In this document: piece after piece, positions 6,629-13,412 of the stretch | How the letters are laid out: each line of letters starts with the position of its first letter | How positions within the stretch are numbered: the stretch's first letter is position 1 | Assembly (NCBI GenBank): GCA_021323375.2 | Contig: JAJPCT020000001.1 | Span: 1-38,546 of the forward strand | DNA: 38,546 nucleotides | Source: Candidatus Wolframiiraptor gerlachensis | GTDB lineage: Archaea; Thermoproteota; Nitrososphaeria_A; Caldarchaeales; Wolframiiraptoraceae | Reading direction: 5' to 3' | Made by a program: the position numbers and the translations under genes | The notes under the pieces: generated by a model | What the model was told of the DNA's origin: nothing | The model's database searches: none | The model's input: the letters and a program-made list of their open reading frames with translations, nothing else

Positions 6629-7443
6629 TGTCCGGGATGCCGCTCGACCTCCTCATGTTGATCTACTTGTCAGCGGCCGCGAACGGCCTCCTCGTAGGGG
6701 CTATAAGCCTACCACTCATACTCTCTAGGAGCATACTATTCGCGCTGACGATGACTCACTCCGTTCTCGGCGGGGCTATACTCGGGGTCTACCTGAATGA
6801 GGTACTTGGCATCGGCCTCCCAGTCCCGGTAACGGCATTTCTAACGGCCCTAATGCTCTCGATACTCGTTGCCGAGCTGTCCGAGAAAATATTCTCGGAG
6901 GACGTCTCCATAGCGCTCGCCGTCGCCCTAGCAACCACGATAACAGTCGTGTTCAGCTATCTCCTAGCCAAGGCATCCTCAACCGGCCTCTCACAGGCAT
7001 GGGCCTATGTCGCAGGGACGTCGGCAGTGGCCACGCTGGGAGATCTTCAGAGAACATTGACCGGCCTAGTGATAACCGCGCCTATAATACACATGATAAG
7101 CGGCGAGATAAAGTACATTGCCTTCGATAGAGATGGCGCCGAGGCTATAGGCATAAACACGAGGCTATACCGCTATCTCTTCTTCGCCCTCGGCTCTCTC
7201 ACAGCCTCGATACTATCCATGAGTATAGGGGTTCTCGCCACCCACGTGCTCCTGGCAATCCCGGGAGCGATTGCTGTTAGATTCTTTAGGAGGAGACTTT
7301 TCGCCGCATCGTACCTGTCTGCGGCCTCCCTGAGCCTTGGGGGGTATGCCTTGGCCCAGGCCATGAATATCCCGCCAAGCGGCGGCATAGGGATACTCTC
7401 GGCGATCGCGGTCATCGGGATGGTGGTGACCCGTGAGTCTTAG
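6625..7443 (+). CDS. Metal ABC transporter permease (ABC-3 / ZnuB family)
   Basis: Integral membrane channel of the metal importer, 272 aa, with about eight or nine predicted hydrophobic helices. It shows family features such as FALTMTHSVLGGAILGVYL near the N-terminus and FDRDGAEAIGINTRLYRYLFFALGSLTAS, the cytoplasmic coupling region, in the middle. Translation can start at GTG 6625 or the following ATG 6628; both overlap the ATPase stop codon. The 3' end overlaps the regulator gene by 11 bases. Together with the two upstream genes it forms a complete importer. Confidence 0.9.
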   Translation: MMSGMPLDLLMLIYLSAAANGLLVGAISLPLILSRSILFALTMTHSVLGGAILGVYLNEVLGIGLPVPVTAFLTALMLSILVAELSEKIFSEDVSIALAVALATTITVVFSYLLAKASSTGLSQAWAYVAGTSAVATLGDLQRTLTGLVITAPIIHMISGEIKYIAFDRDGAEAIGINTRLYRYLFFALGSLTASILSMSIGVLATHVLLAIPGAIAVRFFRRRLFAASYLSAASLSLGGYALAQAMNIPPSGGIGILSAIAVIGMVVTRES

Positions 7444-7918
7444 CAGGCACAAGCTCAGCCCCAGAGCGATAGAATATCTTCTATCTGTTCTCAGGAGATC
7501 CCGGGGCAAGGGCTATGCGAGGCAGTATGAGATCATCGAAGATCTCGGGGTTTCGAAGCCAACCGCCTCCCTGATGGTGAAGAAGCTTAAGCGGGTTGGC
7601 TATCTAAAAGTCGAGGGCGAGAAGATAATGCTTAGCGAGGTGGGCGAGAGGCTGGTTCGGGAGCTCGTCCGGAGGCATGGCATAATCGAGAGCGCGCTCT
7701 TCGAGCTCGGCCTCTCACGCGAGGGAGCATGCAGGGTGGCTTGGAGAATTGTCCAGGAGATCCCCGCCGAGGACGCCGAGCGCATCTGGATAAAACTTGG
7801 CTCACCCGCATCATGCCCCTGCGGATACCGAATCCCGAGCACCCACAGAGAGGCCGGCATAGAAGGGGTTGAACCCTGCATAGCCTTCAGGGCTAGCCGA
7901 AGGACTGCACGGCCCTAA
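7433..7918 (+). CDS. DtxR/MntR-family metal-dependent transcription regulator
   Basis: Predicted metal-sensing repressor of the operon it ends. Residues 1-75 form a winged helix-turn-helix (recognition region SKPTASLMVKKLKRVGYL, 41-58). Residues 80-135 match the family metal-binding and dimerisation domain: RRHGIIESAL (His82, Glu86), the helix around Cys100, and SCPCGYRIPST, which corresponds to the usual CPHG-x-PIP motif with His changed to Cys. No C-terminal FeoA/SH3 domain is present, as in MntR. Start is GTG 7433, inside the permease gene. Its 3' end overlaps the convergent Pcc1 gene by 26 bases. The likely target is the 19-bp palindrome at 4812-4830. Confidence 0.87.
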   Translation: MSLSRHKLSPRAIEYLLSVLRRSRGKGYARQYEIIEDLGVSKPTASLMVKKLKRVGYLKVEGEKIMLSEVGERLVRELVRRHGIIESALFELGLSREGACRVAWRIVQEIPAEDAERIWIKLGSPASCPCGYRIPSTHREAGIEGVEPCIAFRASRRTARP

Positions 7919-8159
7919 GCACAAGCATTGTTGACACCAATATATCATCAAGGGTCGCGAGGAGCGATATTATCGGCCTCCTTGACCTAATCTCGAATAC
8001 AACCTCGCAGCCGCTCATCCTGGCAGAGAGCTCCATGCCGCTTGGAAGAGGCTCATTATCCGGCTGGAGGGCCCTCATCACGATATTTGCAATTGAGGCA
8101 TCATCTAAACACATCCTTATCCTAGCCTCGCACTCGACAGCCTGCAATGCGTCCTCCAT
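7893..8159 (-). CDS. pcc1: KEOPS complex subunit Pcc1
   Basis: Small dimerising subunit of KEOPS, the complex that makes N6-threonylcarbamoyl-adenosine (t6A) in ANN-decoding tRNAs. The protein is 88 aa. It shows the family pattern of a charged first strand (EARIRMCLDDASIANIVMRAL), the hallmark QPDNEPLPSGM near residues 32-42, and a second strand pair (SGCEVVFEIRSRR) leading to a C-terminal helix (LLATLDDILVSTMLVLRAV). The ATG is at 8159, six bases after the stop of the RecJ-like gene is passed, so it reads as the last gene of an S15-recJ-pcc1 unit. A second, more divergent Pcc1-like gene lies at 27875-28195. Confidence 0.82.
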   Translation of the reverse strand: MEDALQAVECEARIRMCLDDASIANIVMRALQPDNEPLPSGMELSARMSGCEVVFEIRSRRPIISLLATLDDILVSTMLVLRAVQSFG

Positions 8160-8165
8160 TTCCTC

Positions 8166-9608
8166 TCACCTCATTCCTGAAAGCTTCTCTTCAACAGTCC
8201 TATCGAGCTCTAGTAGGAATAATGCCTTTCGGGTCTTGGGTATGCTTGCCCCAGCCGCAATATCATGCCCGCCGCCTCTCCCGCCAACGAGCTCAGCAAC
8301 CTCAGCAAGTAGCTTGCCCAAGTTCAAACCTTTCTCGACGAGCTTTCTCGAGGCCCTAGCCGAGACCTTTATAGAGTCCTCGGACTGCGCTAGCGCAACC
8401 AAGATATGTTTATCGCCCTGAAGTCCCATTGAGGATAACATTGAGGCCACTGAGCTTATCAGCCTATCATCTATCACTCTCCCGCCATCTATCACGAGCA
8501 GGTTCTTCAGCTCTTGTTTGCACTCATCCCTCATGGCATACTCGATGGCCTCCGCCAACCTTCTCCTATAATCCTCAAGCACCTTTTGAGCCTCCTCGAG
8601 CAGGGCCCCACGGCCCCCCATAGCTATCGAGATCCCCAGCCACTCATTGCCAGTCTTACCACATGCATTCAGCAACGAAGCGAACTCCCGCGCGTCCCTC
8701 AGATATGTCCAGGGCTCCTCCATCGTCAGTTCATAGACCTTTCCAACAAGCTCTCTCGCCATGCTTGGTGGAAGTCCAAGCGACGCCAGATACTTCAATA
8801 TACCATTGTAAAGCTGCTTCTTCTCATCCTCCGATAGCTCCGACAAGACACGCCACCTATCATCATCCTTCACCCTTATCCCTATCTCAGTGAGGAGGCC
8901 GTAGGCATTCGCCTCATTCCCCGAGATGCCAACGATGAAGGGGTTCATCGTGCTCGCCATCGCCACATGTATGGGCTTACTACTCCTCCCATAGAAGAGT
9001 AGATCCTCCTCAACCCTAAGCAGCCCGGCCTTTACGGCATCCTCCACAATCCTCTCATTGAAACCATGCAATCTTCTGCCATCGAATCTATCCTGCAGAT
9101 CGCCTAGAGCGCCCGTTACAGCGACTGGTGAGAGGAGAATGTTCTCCTCATTCAGCGCCTTAGCGATGAGATATGCCACGCCAGCGCCACTAACCTCCTC
9201 GGAGCCATTTATGCCGTGGAAGTGAGGGTTGAGCTGGATCACGTTCGCGGGAGCAGATCCCATCGGCTCATGATGATCCAGTATTATGATAGGCCTGCTT
9301 GATGAGAGCTTGGATAGCTCGCTTAGGTAGCCGCTTCCCATATCCACGAGAATGGGGATATATGATGCCGGGAGATTCGCGAGATACTTCAATGCATCCT
9401 CGAACTCTCCAATAGCCCTAGTCACGAACCTCGCATTCTCTCTCAAGAGCATAGCGGAGATTATCGCGCCCGATGATAGGCCATCAGCATCTATATGACA
9501 TATGACCAGAAACTTGCTACCTTCATCTATGAGGGATCTTATCCTCTCCGCTATCTCCCCAGCCCTTGAGAGGAATCCCCGTTCATCCCTGAATCTATCT
9601 AGGCTCAT
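8166..9608 (-). CDS. DHH-family phosphoesterase, archaeal RecJ/GAN-like exonuclease
   Basis: Predicted single-strand-specific 5' exonuclease of the archaeal RecJ-like group, which includes the GINS-associated nuclease (GAN) related to Cdc45. Catalytic motifs are CHIDADG at residues 37-43, a further Asp at 89 (VDMGS) and DHH at 111-113. The C-terminal DHHA1 domain carries GGRGGGHDIAAGASIP at about residues 444-459. All metal ligands look intact, so an active nuclease is expected. At 480 aa it is in the range of GAN homologues. It follows rps15 on the same strand, an arrangement common in archaea. Confidence 0.88.
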   Translation of the reverse strand: MSLDRFRDERGFLSRAGEIAERIRSLIDEGSKFLVICHIDADGLSSGAIISAMLLRENARFVTRAIGEFEDALKYLANLPASYIPILVDMGSGYLSELSKLSSSRPIIILDHHEPMGSAPANVIQLNPHFHGINGSEEVSGAGVAYLIAKALNEENILLSPVAVTGALGDLQDRFDGRRLHGFNERIVEDAVKAGLLRVEEDLLFYGRSSKPIHVAMASTMNPFIVGISGNEANAYGLLTEIGIRVKDDDRWRVLSELSEDEKKQLYNGILKYLASLGLPPSMARELVGKVYELTMEEPWTYLRDAREFASLLNACGKTGNEWLGISIAMGGRGALLEEAQKVLEDYRRRLAEAIEYAMRDECKQELKNLLVIDGGRVIDDRLISSVASMLSSMGLQGDKHILVALAQSEDSIKVSARASRKLVEKGLNLGKLLAEVAELVGGRGGGHDIAAGASIPKTRKALFLLELDRTVEEKLSGMR

Positions 9609-9626
9609 CGGCTATATTTATAATCT

Positions 9627-9654
9627 CTAGGGGGCTAAAATAGCTGTTCCCTAG
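9627..9654. repeat. Nested inverted repeat between rps15 and the RecJ-like gene
   Basis: CTAGGG (9627-9632) and CCCTAG (9649-9654) enclose GCTA-AAA-TAGC, giving a two-part stem. It lies immediately after the rps15 stop codon on the minus strand and just before the recJ-like start. It may be a 3'-end or processing hairpin between the two cistrons. Confidence 0.45.
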
Positions 9655-9657
9655 ATG

Positions 9658-10104
9658 CTACTTGTATGCATAGACGAGCTCTGGTTCCCAGTCTGGTGGG
9701 AGTTCGCCGATCCGCTTGTAATACTTGACGAGCCTATGGATCTTGGCCTCGACGAGCTGGAGCCTATGCCTATTGTATCTGTCTCCCTTATGCTTGCCTA
9801 GGTGCACCCTCATCCTCCTAGCCCTCCTGAGTAGGTTTTCTAAATCCTCGGGGATCTGGGGCAATAGGTTATTCTCCTTGAGTATCTGCTTTATCGTCTT
9901 GCCCGTGATCTGTTTGACGAGCGGGACGCCATGCTGATCCCGGAGGATTATGCCGATCATGCTCGGCGGATAACCTTCCTTAGCATACTTGACTACTAGA
10001 GACTCAACCTCCTCGGGCGTGAGCTTAACCCATGAGGGAGGAGCCTTACTAAGCGGCCTCTTTGACCCCGACTTCCCCCGCCTACGCGCATGCATTCTAG
10101 CCAT
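9658..10104 (-). CDS. rps15: 30S ribosomal protein S15 (archaeal S15P/S13e)
   Basis: Small-subunit ribosomal protein, 148 aa. The N-terminal archaeal/eukaryotic extension is [37 protein letters not shown]. The S15 core follows, with [52 protein letters not shown]. The ATG at 10104 is preceded by GGAGG about 9 bases upstream and by a TATA-like TATAATG about 46 bases upstream, so this mRNA probably has a short leader. The divergent flavodoxin gene shares the same A/T-rich region. Confidence 0.95.
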   Translation of the reverse strand: MARMHARRRGKSGSKRPLSKAPPSWVKLTPEEVESLVVKYAKEGYPPSMIGIILRDQHGVPLVKQITGKTIKQILKENNLLPQIPEDLENLLRRARRMRVHLGKHKGDRYNRHRLQLVEAKIHRLVKYYKRIGELPPDWEPELVYAYK

Positions 10105-10143
10105 GTGCCAGCCTCCAAGGCGAGAAGCCTCCAGCCCGACTAA

Positions 10144-10156
10144 AAAACATTATAGC
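10144..10156. promoter_or_regulatory. Shared divergent TATA region of rps15 and flavodoxin
   Basis: AAAACATTATAGC can serve as a TATA element in both directions. To the left it leaves about 20 bases of leader with a GGAGG site before rps15. To the right it predicts transcription starting near 10178, next to the flavodoxin TTG. Confidence 0.4.
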
Positions 10157-10181
10157 TTGGCGGGCGCTCTCTGAGCCAGCC

Positions 10182-10655
10182 TTGATCCCAAGCGTGATTA
10201 TCTGCTACTCGGCTCATATGGGGAATACGCTTAAGGTTGCTAGGGTTATTGGGGAGGTCTTGGGCGCCGAGATCTATAGGCCCGGGGAGCTGGACCCGCG
10301 CGAGGCCATCGAGAAATATTGTCTGATCGGGCTTGGATCTGGCATATATTACGGCAGGCATCACCCCTCAATAATCGCATTCGCGGAGAGGCTTCCCGAA
10401 GCTCGGGATAGATACGCGCTTGTATTCTCGACAAGCGGTCTCCCCAAGATACCGATCCTCCATGATTATCATAAGCCCTTGATTACGATACTCTCGGGAA
10501 AGGGCTTTAGGATTGTTGGGGAGTTTAGCTGTAGGGGTTATAATCTTCATGGCGCTCTCAGGCTTATCGGGGGGATGAATAGGGGTAGACCTGATGTGAG
10601 GGATCTCAAGAGGGCGAGGAGGTTTGCCGAGGACATCCTCAGAAAGCTGGCCTAG
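10182..10655 (+). CDS. Flavodoxin-fold protein
   Basis: Predicted FMN-binding electron-transfer protein, 157 aa. The first strand and phosphate-binding loop read SVIICYSAHMGNTLKVARVIGE, the canonical flavodoxin start. LIGLGSGIYYGRHHPSI (residues about 48-64) corresponds to the second FMN loop, and YALVFSTSGLPK to the third region. Start codon choice is between TTG 10182 and GTG 10194. TTG gives the normal number of residues before the P-loop and is nearer the predicted transcription start. It is related to the protoporphyrinogen-oxidase-like (HemG/flavodoxin_5) proteins in overall pattern, but I cannot assign a specific partner. Confidence 0.8.
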   Translation: MIPSVIICYSAHMGNTLKVARVIGEVLGAEIYRPGELDPREAIEKYCLIGLGSGIYYGRHHPSIIAFAERLPEARDRYALVFSTSGLPKIPILHDYHKPLITILSGKGFRIVGEFSCRGYNLHGALRLIGGMNRGRPDVRDLKRARRFAEDILRKLA

Positions 10656-10698
10656 GATCTTGATAGTTTAAGAGTTACCATTCCATTATTTGAGCTGG

Positions 10699-11970
10699 AT
10701 GGCGCTCTGGATAGGGATTGATGACACGGATTCAAGGAAGGCTGGCTGCACGACCTATGTGGCGGCGGTAGCTATGAGAAGACTTGAGGCTCTCGGCGCG
10801 AGGCTGATCGGCTATCCGAGGCTCGTGAGGCTTAACCCCAACTGCCCCTACAAGACGCGGGGCAACGCGGCAGTTGCCTTCAAGGTTGAGGGGGTCGAGC
10901 TTGAGAAGGCCGAGGATGTTATGACGGGTGTTATCGAGGAGCTTTCTGAGCTTGATGAGGGAGCTGAGACCAGCATCGCGTTCCTAAGAGGAGAGCCTGA
11001 TGAAAGGCTTCGAGGCTTCTACTGGAGGGCTGTCCGCGAGCTTATACCCCTAGAGGATGGATTCAGGGTCGCTGAGGAAGTTGGCGCCAAGCTCATCTAC
11101 TATAACGGCGGCATGGGGATCATAGGCGCGCTCGCCGCAATAGGAGCCGACCTGAGCCTCGGGAAGACCTATGAGCTCATAGCTCACAGGCGGAGGGAGT
11201 ACTGGGGCACGGTGAGGAGGATTGATCCAGTATCCGTCTTTGATATGGATAGGGCCACGAGACCATACACCTTTGATAACATAGATCCTGAGAGCGGTGA
11301 GATCAGGATAGCTCCTCACACGCCATGCCCCGTCCTACTGGGCATAAGGGGTGTCAACCCCGAGATCCTTGAGAAGGCTTTTAAGATGATCCGGATATAC
11401 GAGCCCATCGAGTTCGTGACGATCTTCGAGACGAATCAGGCGACGGATGTCCACTACCAGAAGCTCCGAACAAGTGATCTCAGCGATGGGGTGAGCGCGA
11501 TAGTCGAGGGAATTGTCGCCGAGGCGCCGAGAATTGATGTAGGCGGCCACGTCTTCTTCAAGCTTAGAGACATGCATGGTGAGATCTGGTGCGCGGCCTA
11601 TGAGCCGACTAAAAGCTTCAGGAAGCTTATCTTGCAACTCATCCCCGGGGACGAGATCGTCGCATATGGTGCTGTAAAGCAGAAGCCTCAGGGGCTGACG
11701 CTGAACCTTGAGAAGATATACATCAGAGTGCTCGTGGAGAATATTATTGAGAGACCGCCCACGTGCCCGGACTGCAGGAAAAGAATGACCTCCATGGGAA
11801 AGAATAAGGGGTTTAAGTGCAGGAGATGTGGGACTAGGCTGCCCGAGGAATGTAAAGAAATAGTTAGGGTTCCCAGGGCTATTAAGCCCGGGTTCTATGA
11901 GGTGCCGCCATCCGCGCGAAGACACTTGACGAGGCCGCTAATGCTCGGCGAGCTACTCCGAGATAACTAA
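10699..11970 (+). CDS. tiaS: tRNA(Ile2) 2-agmatinylcytidine synthetase TiaS
   Basis: Uses agmatine and ATP to convert C34 of the AUA-reading tRNA(Ile) to agmatidine, letting it read AUA only. The N-terminus MALWIGIDDTDSRKAGCTTY has the kinase-like GIDDTDS motif at residues 6-12. The domain with NPNCPYKTRGNAAV follows, then a ferredoxin-like region, an OB-fold (about 262-345), and a C-terminal zinc ribbon C-x2-C...C-x2-C at 356-377. The ATG at 10699 is preferred over an in-frame TTG nine bases upstream because homologues start right at the GIDDTDS strand. Length (423 aa) is normal. The many AUA codons in the neighbouring genes fit with the need for this enzyme. Confidence 0.95.
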   Translation: MALWIGIDDTDSRKAGCTTYVAAVAMRRLEALGARLIGYPRLVRLNPNCPYKTRGNAAVAFKVEGVELEKAEDVMTGVIEELSELDEGAETSIAFLRGEPDERLRGFYWRAVRELIPLEDGFRVAEEVGAKLIYYNGGMGIIGALAAIGADLSLGKTYELIAHRRREYWGTVRRIDPVSVFDMDRATRPYTFDNIDPESGEIRIAPHTPCPVLLGIRGVNPEILEKAFKMIRIYEPIEFVTIFETNQATDVHYQKLRTSDLSDGVSAIVEGIVAEAPRIDVGGHVFFKLRDMHGEIWCAAYEPTKSFRKLILQLIPGDEIVAYGAVKQKPQGLTLNLEKIYIRVLVENIIERPPTCPDCRKRMTSMGKNKGFKCRRCGTRLPEECKEIVRVPRAIKPGFYEVPPSARRHLTRPLMLGELLRDN

Positions 11971-12009
11971 CATGGTTAATGTGCTCCTGACCTTATCCAG
12001 CCTCCGTGT

Positions 12010-12046
12010 GAGGGCGCCCGGAAGCTAGGCCCGGAGCGCTATCCTC
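12010..12046. repeat. Strong 12-bp hairpin inside the RAM-domain gene
   Basis: Reading the plus strand: GAGG (12010-12013), GCGC, CCGG, a 9-base loop AAGCTAGGC (12022-12030), CCGG, a bulged A, GCGC, a bulged TAT, CCTC (12043-12046). The stem is 12 bp with all mismatches on one side. On the minus strand the in-frame TAG that ends the RAM gene sits in the loop. It also lies about 40 bases after the tiaS stop, so it could serve as a 3'-end structure for tiaS. Confidence 0.65.
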
Positions 12047-12219
12047 CAGGAGATAACCTCCTTAAGTTCATCCATCGTATTTGCTTCAACCTTCGCTATG
12101 ATGTCATATACGCCGTAAACGGCGTAAGCCTCTTTGACATTGGGGATCTTCTTCAGCTCCTCCAGAATCTCCTCCTCACAGCCGATCTCGGTATTTACTA
12201 GAACGAACGCTGTGGGCAT
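12025..12219 (-). CDS. Stand-alone Lrp/AsnC ligand-binding (RAM) domain protein, interrupted before its C-terminal tail
   Basis: A RAM-domain protein without a DNA-binding domain; such proteins bind small molecules such as amino acids and may modulate Lrp regulators. The start is ATG 12219 (MPTAFVLVNTE), with a TATA-like GATTTATTACC 27 bases upstream. The fold is evident: FVLVNTEIGCEEEILEELKKIP, EAYAVYGVYDIIAKVEA, DELKEVISWRI. It then ends ALRA-stop at residue 64, whereas the family continues with an R-R-x-D-K-V-x-S-T-L-T strand. That strand (RRLDKVRSTLTMLVISE) is present in the same frame after the TAG, at 12006-11953. Removing the intervening 11 codons would give a normal protein of about 77 aa. 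See the finding for explanations. The longer frame overlaps the tiaS 3' end by 18 bases. Confidence 0.75.
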   Translation of the reverse strand: MPTAFVLVNTEIGCEEEILEELKKIPNVKEAYAVYGVYDIIAKVEANTMDELKEVISWRIALRA

Positions 12220-12299
12220 GACTTTAAATCTGCTTCCCCGGGTAATAAATCTTCTCAATACTCGGAAATCGTGATTTAGGATTGCTGTGAGGCCCCTTT

Positions 12300-12542
12300 T
12301 CAGTCGCTGGACTCAGCGGCTTCCACGGCCTCTATCTCCTCAAGCTCCTTCTCAAGCTCTCTTCTCACAAGCCTCGTGATATATCCTGCAACCTTGTTCC
12401 TGATCTTTTTGGAGACCTGTCCTATGAGTACTTGAGATACTAGGAGCTTATTAAGCTCGAAATCGGCCGAAACCTTGTCCGGGAACTTCTCTATAACTTC
12501 CTTTGCCAAGACCTTAATCTTCCGAATCTTCACACGACCCAT
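12300..12542 (-). CDS. rps17e: 30S ribosomal protein S17e
   Basis: Archaeal/eukaryotic small-subunit ribosomal protein, 80 aa. MGRVKIRKIKVLAKEVIEKFPDKVSADFELNKLLV is a clear match to the family N-terminal three-helix core, and NKVAGYITRLVRRELE closes the conserved part. The C-terminus is acidic (EELEEIEAVEAAESSD). The ATG is at 12542. An A/T-rich GCTATTTATC (minus) about 40 bases upstream is the likely promoter, leaving a short leader. Confidence 0.93.
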   Translation of the reverse strand: MGRVKIRKIKVLAKEVIEKFPDKVSADFELNKLLVSQVLIGQVSKKIRNKVAGYITRLVRRELEKELEEIEAVEAAESSD

Positions 12543-12622
12543 GCTCTCAGGCTTAAATCACAGTCAAGAGGTTCCATGATAAATAGCTTCCCCGGAAGGC
12601 TTTTAGCCGGATAAGGAGCACG

Positions 12623-12641
12623 GGGTAAGAGCTTTTTACCC
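12623..12641. promoter_or_regulatory. Inverted repeat upstream of the AbrB-like gene
   Basis: GGGTAA (12623-12628) and TTACCC (12636-12641) form a perfect 6-bp inverted repeat with a 7-base centre containing AGCT. It lies just upstream of the TATA-like CTTATATCC (12648-12656) of the gene starting at 12694. It is a plausible binding site for a dimeric regulator, possibly the AbrB-like protein itself. This is inferred from position only. Confidence 0.45.
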
Positions 12642-12693
12642 ACAAGTCTTATATCCAAAACTTATTCCCAAGGATGGCACCGGGGGTGCGGCT

Positions 12694-12930
12694 ATGCTGA
12701 CCGCTAGGGGCCATCTTAGGAAGAAGGTTCACGTAAGCGGCAACGAGTATTTCTACATCCATATCCCATCAAAGCTCGCACACGATAGCCAGTTCCCATT
12801 CAGCGAGGGTGATGAACTAATAATCTCGGTTGATGTCAAATCCTCGAGGATAATCATAGAGAAGGCGAATGATGGTGAGGGCGGCCAGCAGAGCGCTAAG
12901 AGGAGGGTTCAGCAAAAGATTAATGCCTAG
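12694..12930 (+). CDS. AbrB/SpoVT-like swapped-hairpin DNA-binding protein
   Basis: Small 78-aa protein with the pattern of an AbrB/MazE-type looped-hinge beta barrel: HLRKKVHVSGNEYFYIHIPSKLAHDSQFPFSEGDELIISVD continues into SSRIIIEK. The motif IP-x-KLA...F-x-EGDEL-x-I is the usual core of this fold. A charged, flexible tail (DGEGGQQSAKRRVQQKINA) may add nucleic-acid contacts. The start ATG 12694 has GGGGGTG a few bases upstream and a TATA-like box about 42 bases upstream. No toxin gene is adjacent, so a stand-alone regulator is likelier than an antitoxin. The 3' end overlaps the convergent GIY-YIG gene by 4 bases. Confidence 0.75.
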   Translation: MLTARGHLRKKVHVSGNEYFYIHIPSKLAHDSQFPFSEGDELIISVDVKSSRIIIEKANDGEGGQQSAKRRVQQKINA

Positions 12931-13349
12931 AAGATGCGTATCGGCCTGCTTTCAAAAGCCCTTGATACCATCTCGCATATATCCTTAACCACGCCCCCTA
13001 GCTTGAATAGATGGCTCGAACATCTGCAATCGGATGAGCCGAACCCCCTAACAGCTTTCTGGGAGATTCTTGCAAGGAGCCCCGCAATCCTGCATTCATA
13101 TTCCTTTGGAAGTTCATAGGCGTATGCGCTCTCAACAATTACCTCATCGCTAGAGGTGAAATAGTCGATATGCCATCGAAGCCTCTTCGCCTTAGACTTG
13201 TGTCTCGTCAGCCGCTTCTCAAGATTATTCTGAGCTGAGCCGACATATGCGTATAATCCTTTCTCAAGCTCTATCTCGCCGAGGCCGCCGACCCTTAACT
13301 TCATATCATCCAAGACTCTTAGGAAGAGAATGTAGACCCCTCTCAACAA
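12927..13349 (-). CDS. DUF123 GIY-YIG-type nuclease-domain protein
   Basis: Archaeal DUF123 family protein related to the GIY-YIG nuclease fold, 140 aa. The first motif is GVYILFLRV near residues 4-12. The second is GLYAYVGSAQNNLEKRLTRH at about 31-50, matching the YVGSA...R...H pattern. RLRWHIDYFTSS follows, as in other DUF123 members, with a Cys/Ser segment SSDCRCSSHLF near residue 105. The start is one of two consecutive TTG codons at 13349/13346. Its promoter region is shared with the divergent AmrS gene. The family is often found near DNA-repair genes, but its substrate is not established. Confidence 0.85.
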   Translation of the reverse strand: MLRGVYILFLRVLDDMKLRVGGLGEIELEKGLYAYVGSAQNNLEKRLTRHKSKAKRLRWHIDYFTSSDEVIVESAYAYELPKEYECRIAGLLARISQKAVRGFGSSDCRCSSHLFKLGGVVKDICEMVSRAFESRPIRIF

Positions 13350-13377
13350 GTATTCATCTTGATCACAGCTGGCTAAA

Positions 13378-13391
13378 TCCTTATTATATCT
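13378..13391. promoter_or_regulatory. TATA region of the divergent GIY-YIG and AmrS genes
   Basis: TCCTTATTATATCT is centred about 28 bases before the AmrS ATG at 13413, matching a leaderless start. The same A/T block read leftward lies about 36 bases from the GIY-YIG TTG. Confidence 0.45.
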
Positions 13392-13412
13392 GATTGCTGT
13401 AATGTTTGTTGG

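Noticed and set aside
9612..9624. TATA-like element just before the RecJ-like gene
   Set aside because: It lies only about 10 bases from the ATG, so a start 26 bases downstream would fall inside the coding region; co-transcription with rps15 is likelier.
12006..12046. Canonical bulge-helix-bulge mRNA intron
   Set aside because: A stem exists, but the bulges lie on one strand and the required 3-base bulges on opposite sides of a 4-bp helix could not be placed at the expected junctions.
11953..12060. Pyrrolysine (TAG) decoding in the RAM gene
   Set aside because: RAM domains have no known pyrrolysine, no PylS/PylT genes are in view, and the extra 10 sense codons around the TAG would still be unexplained.
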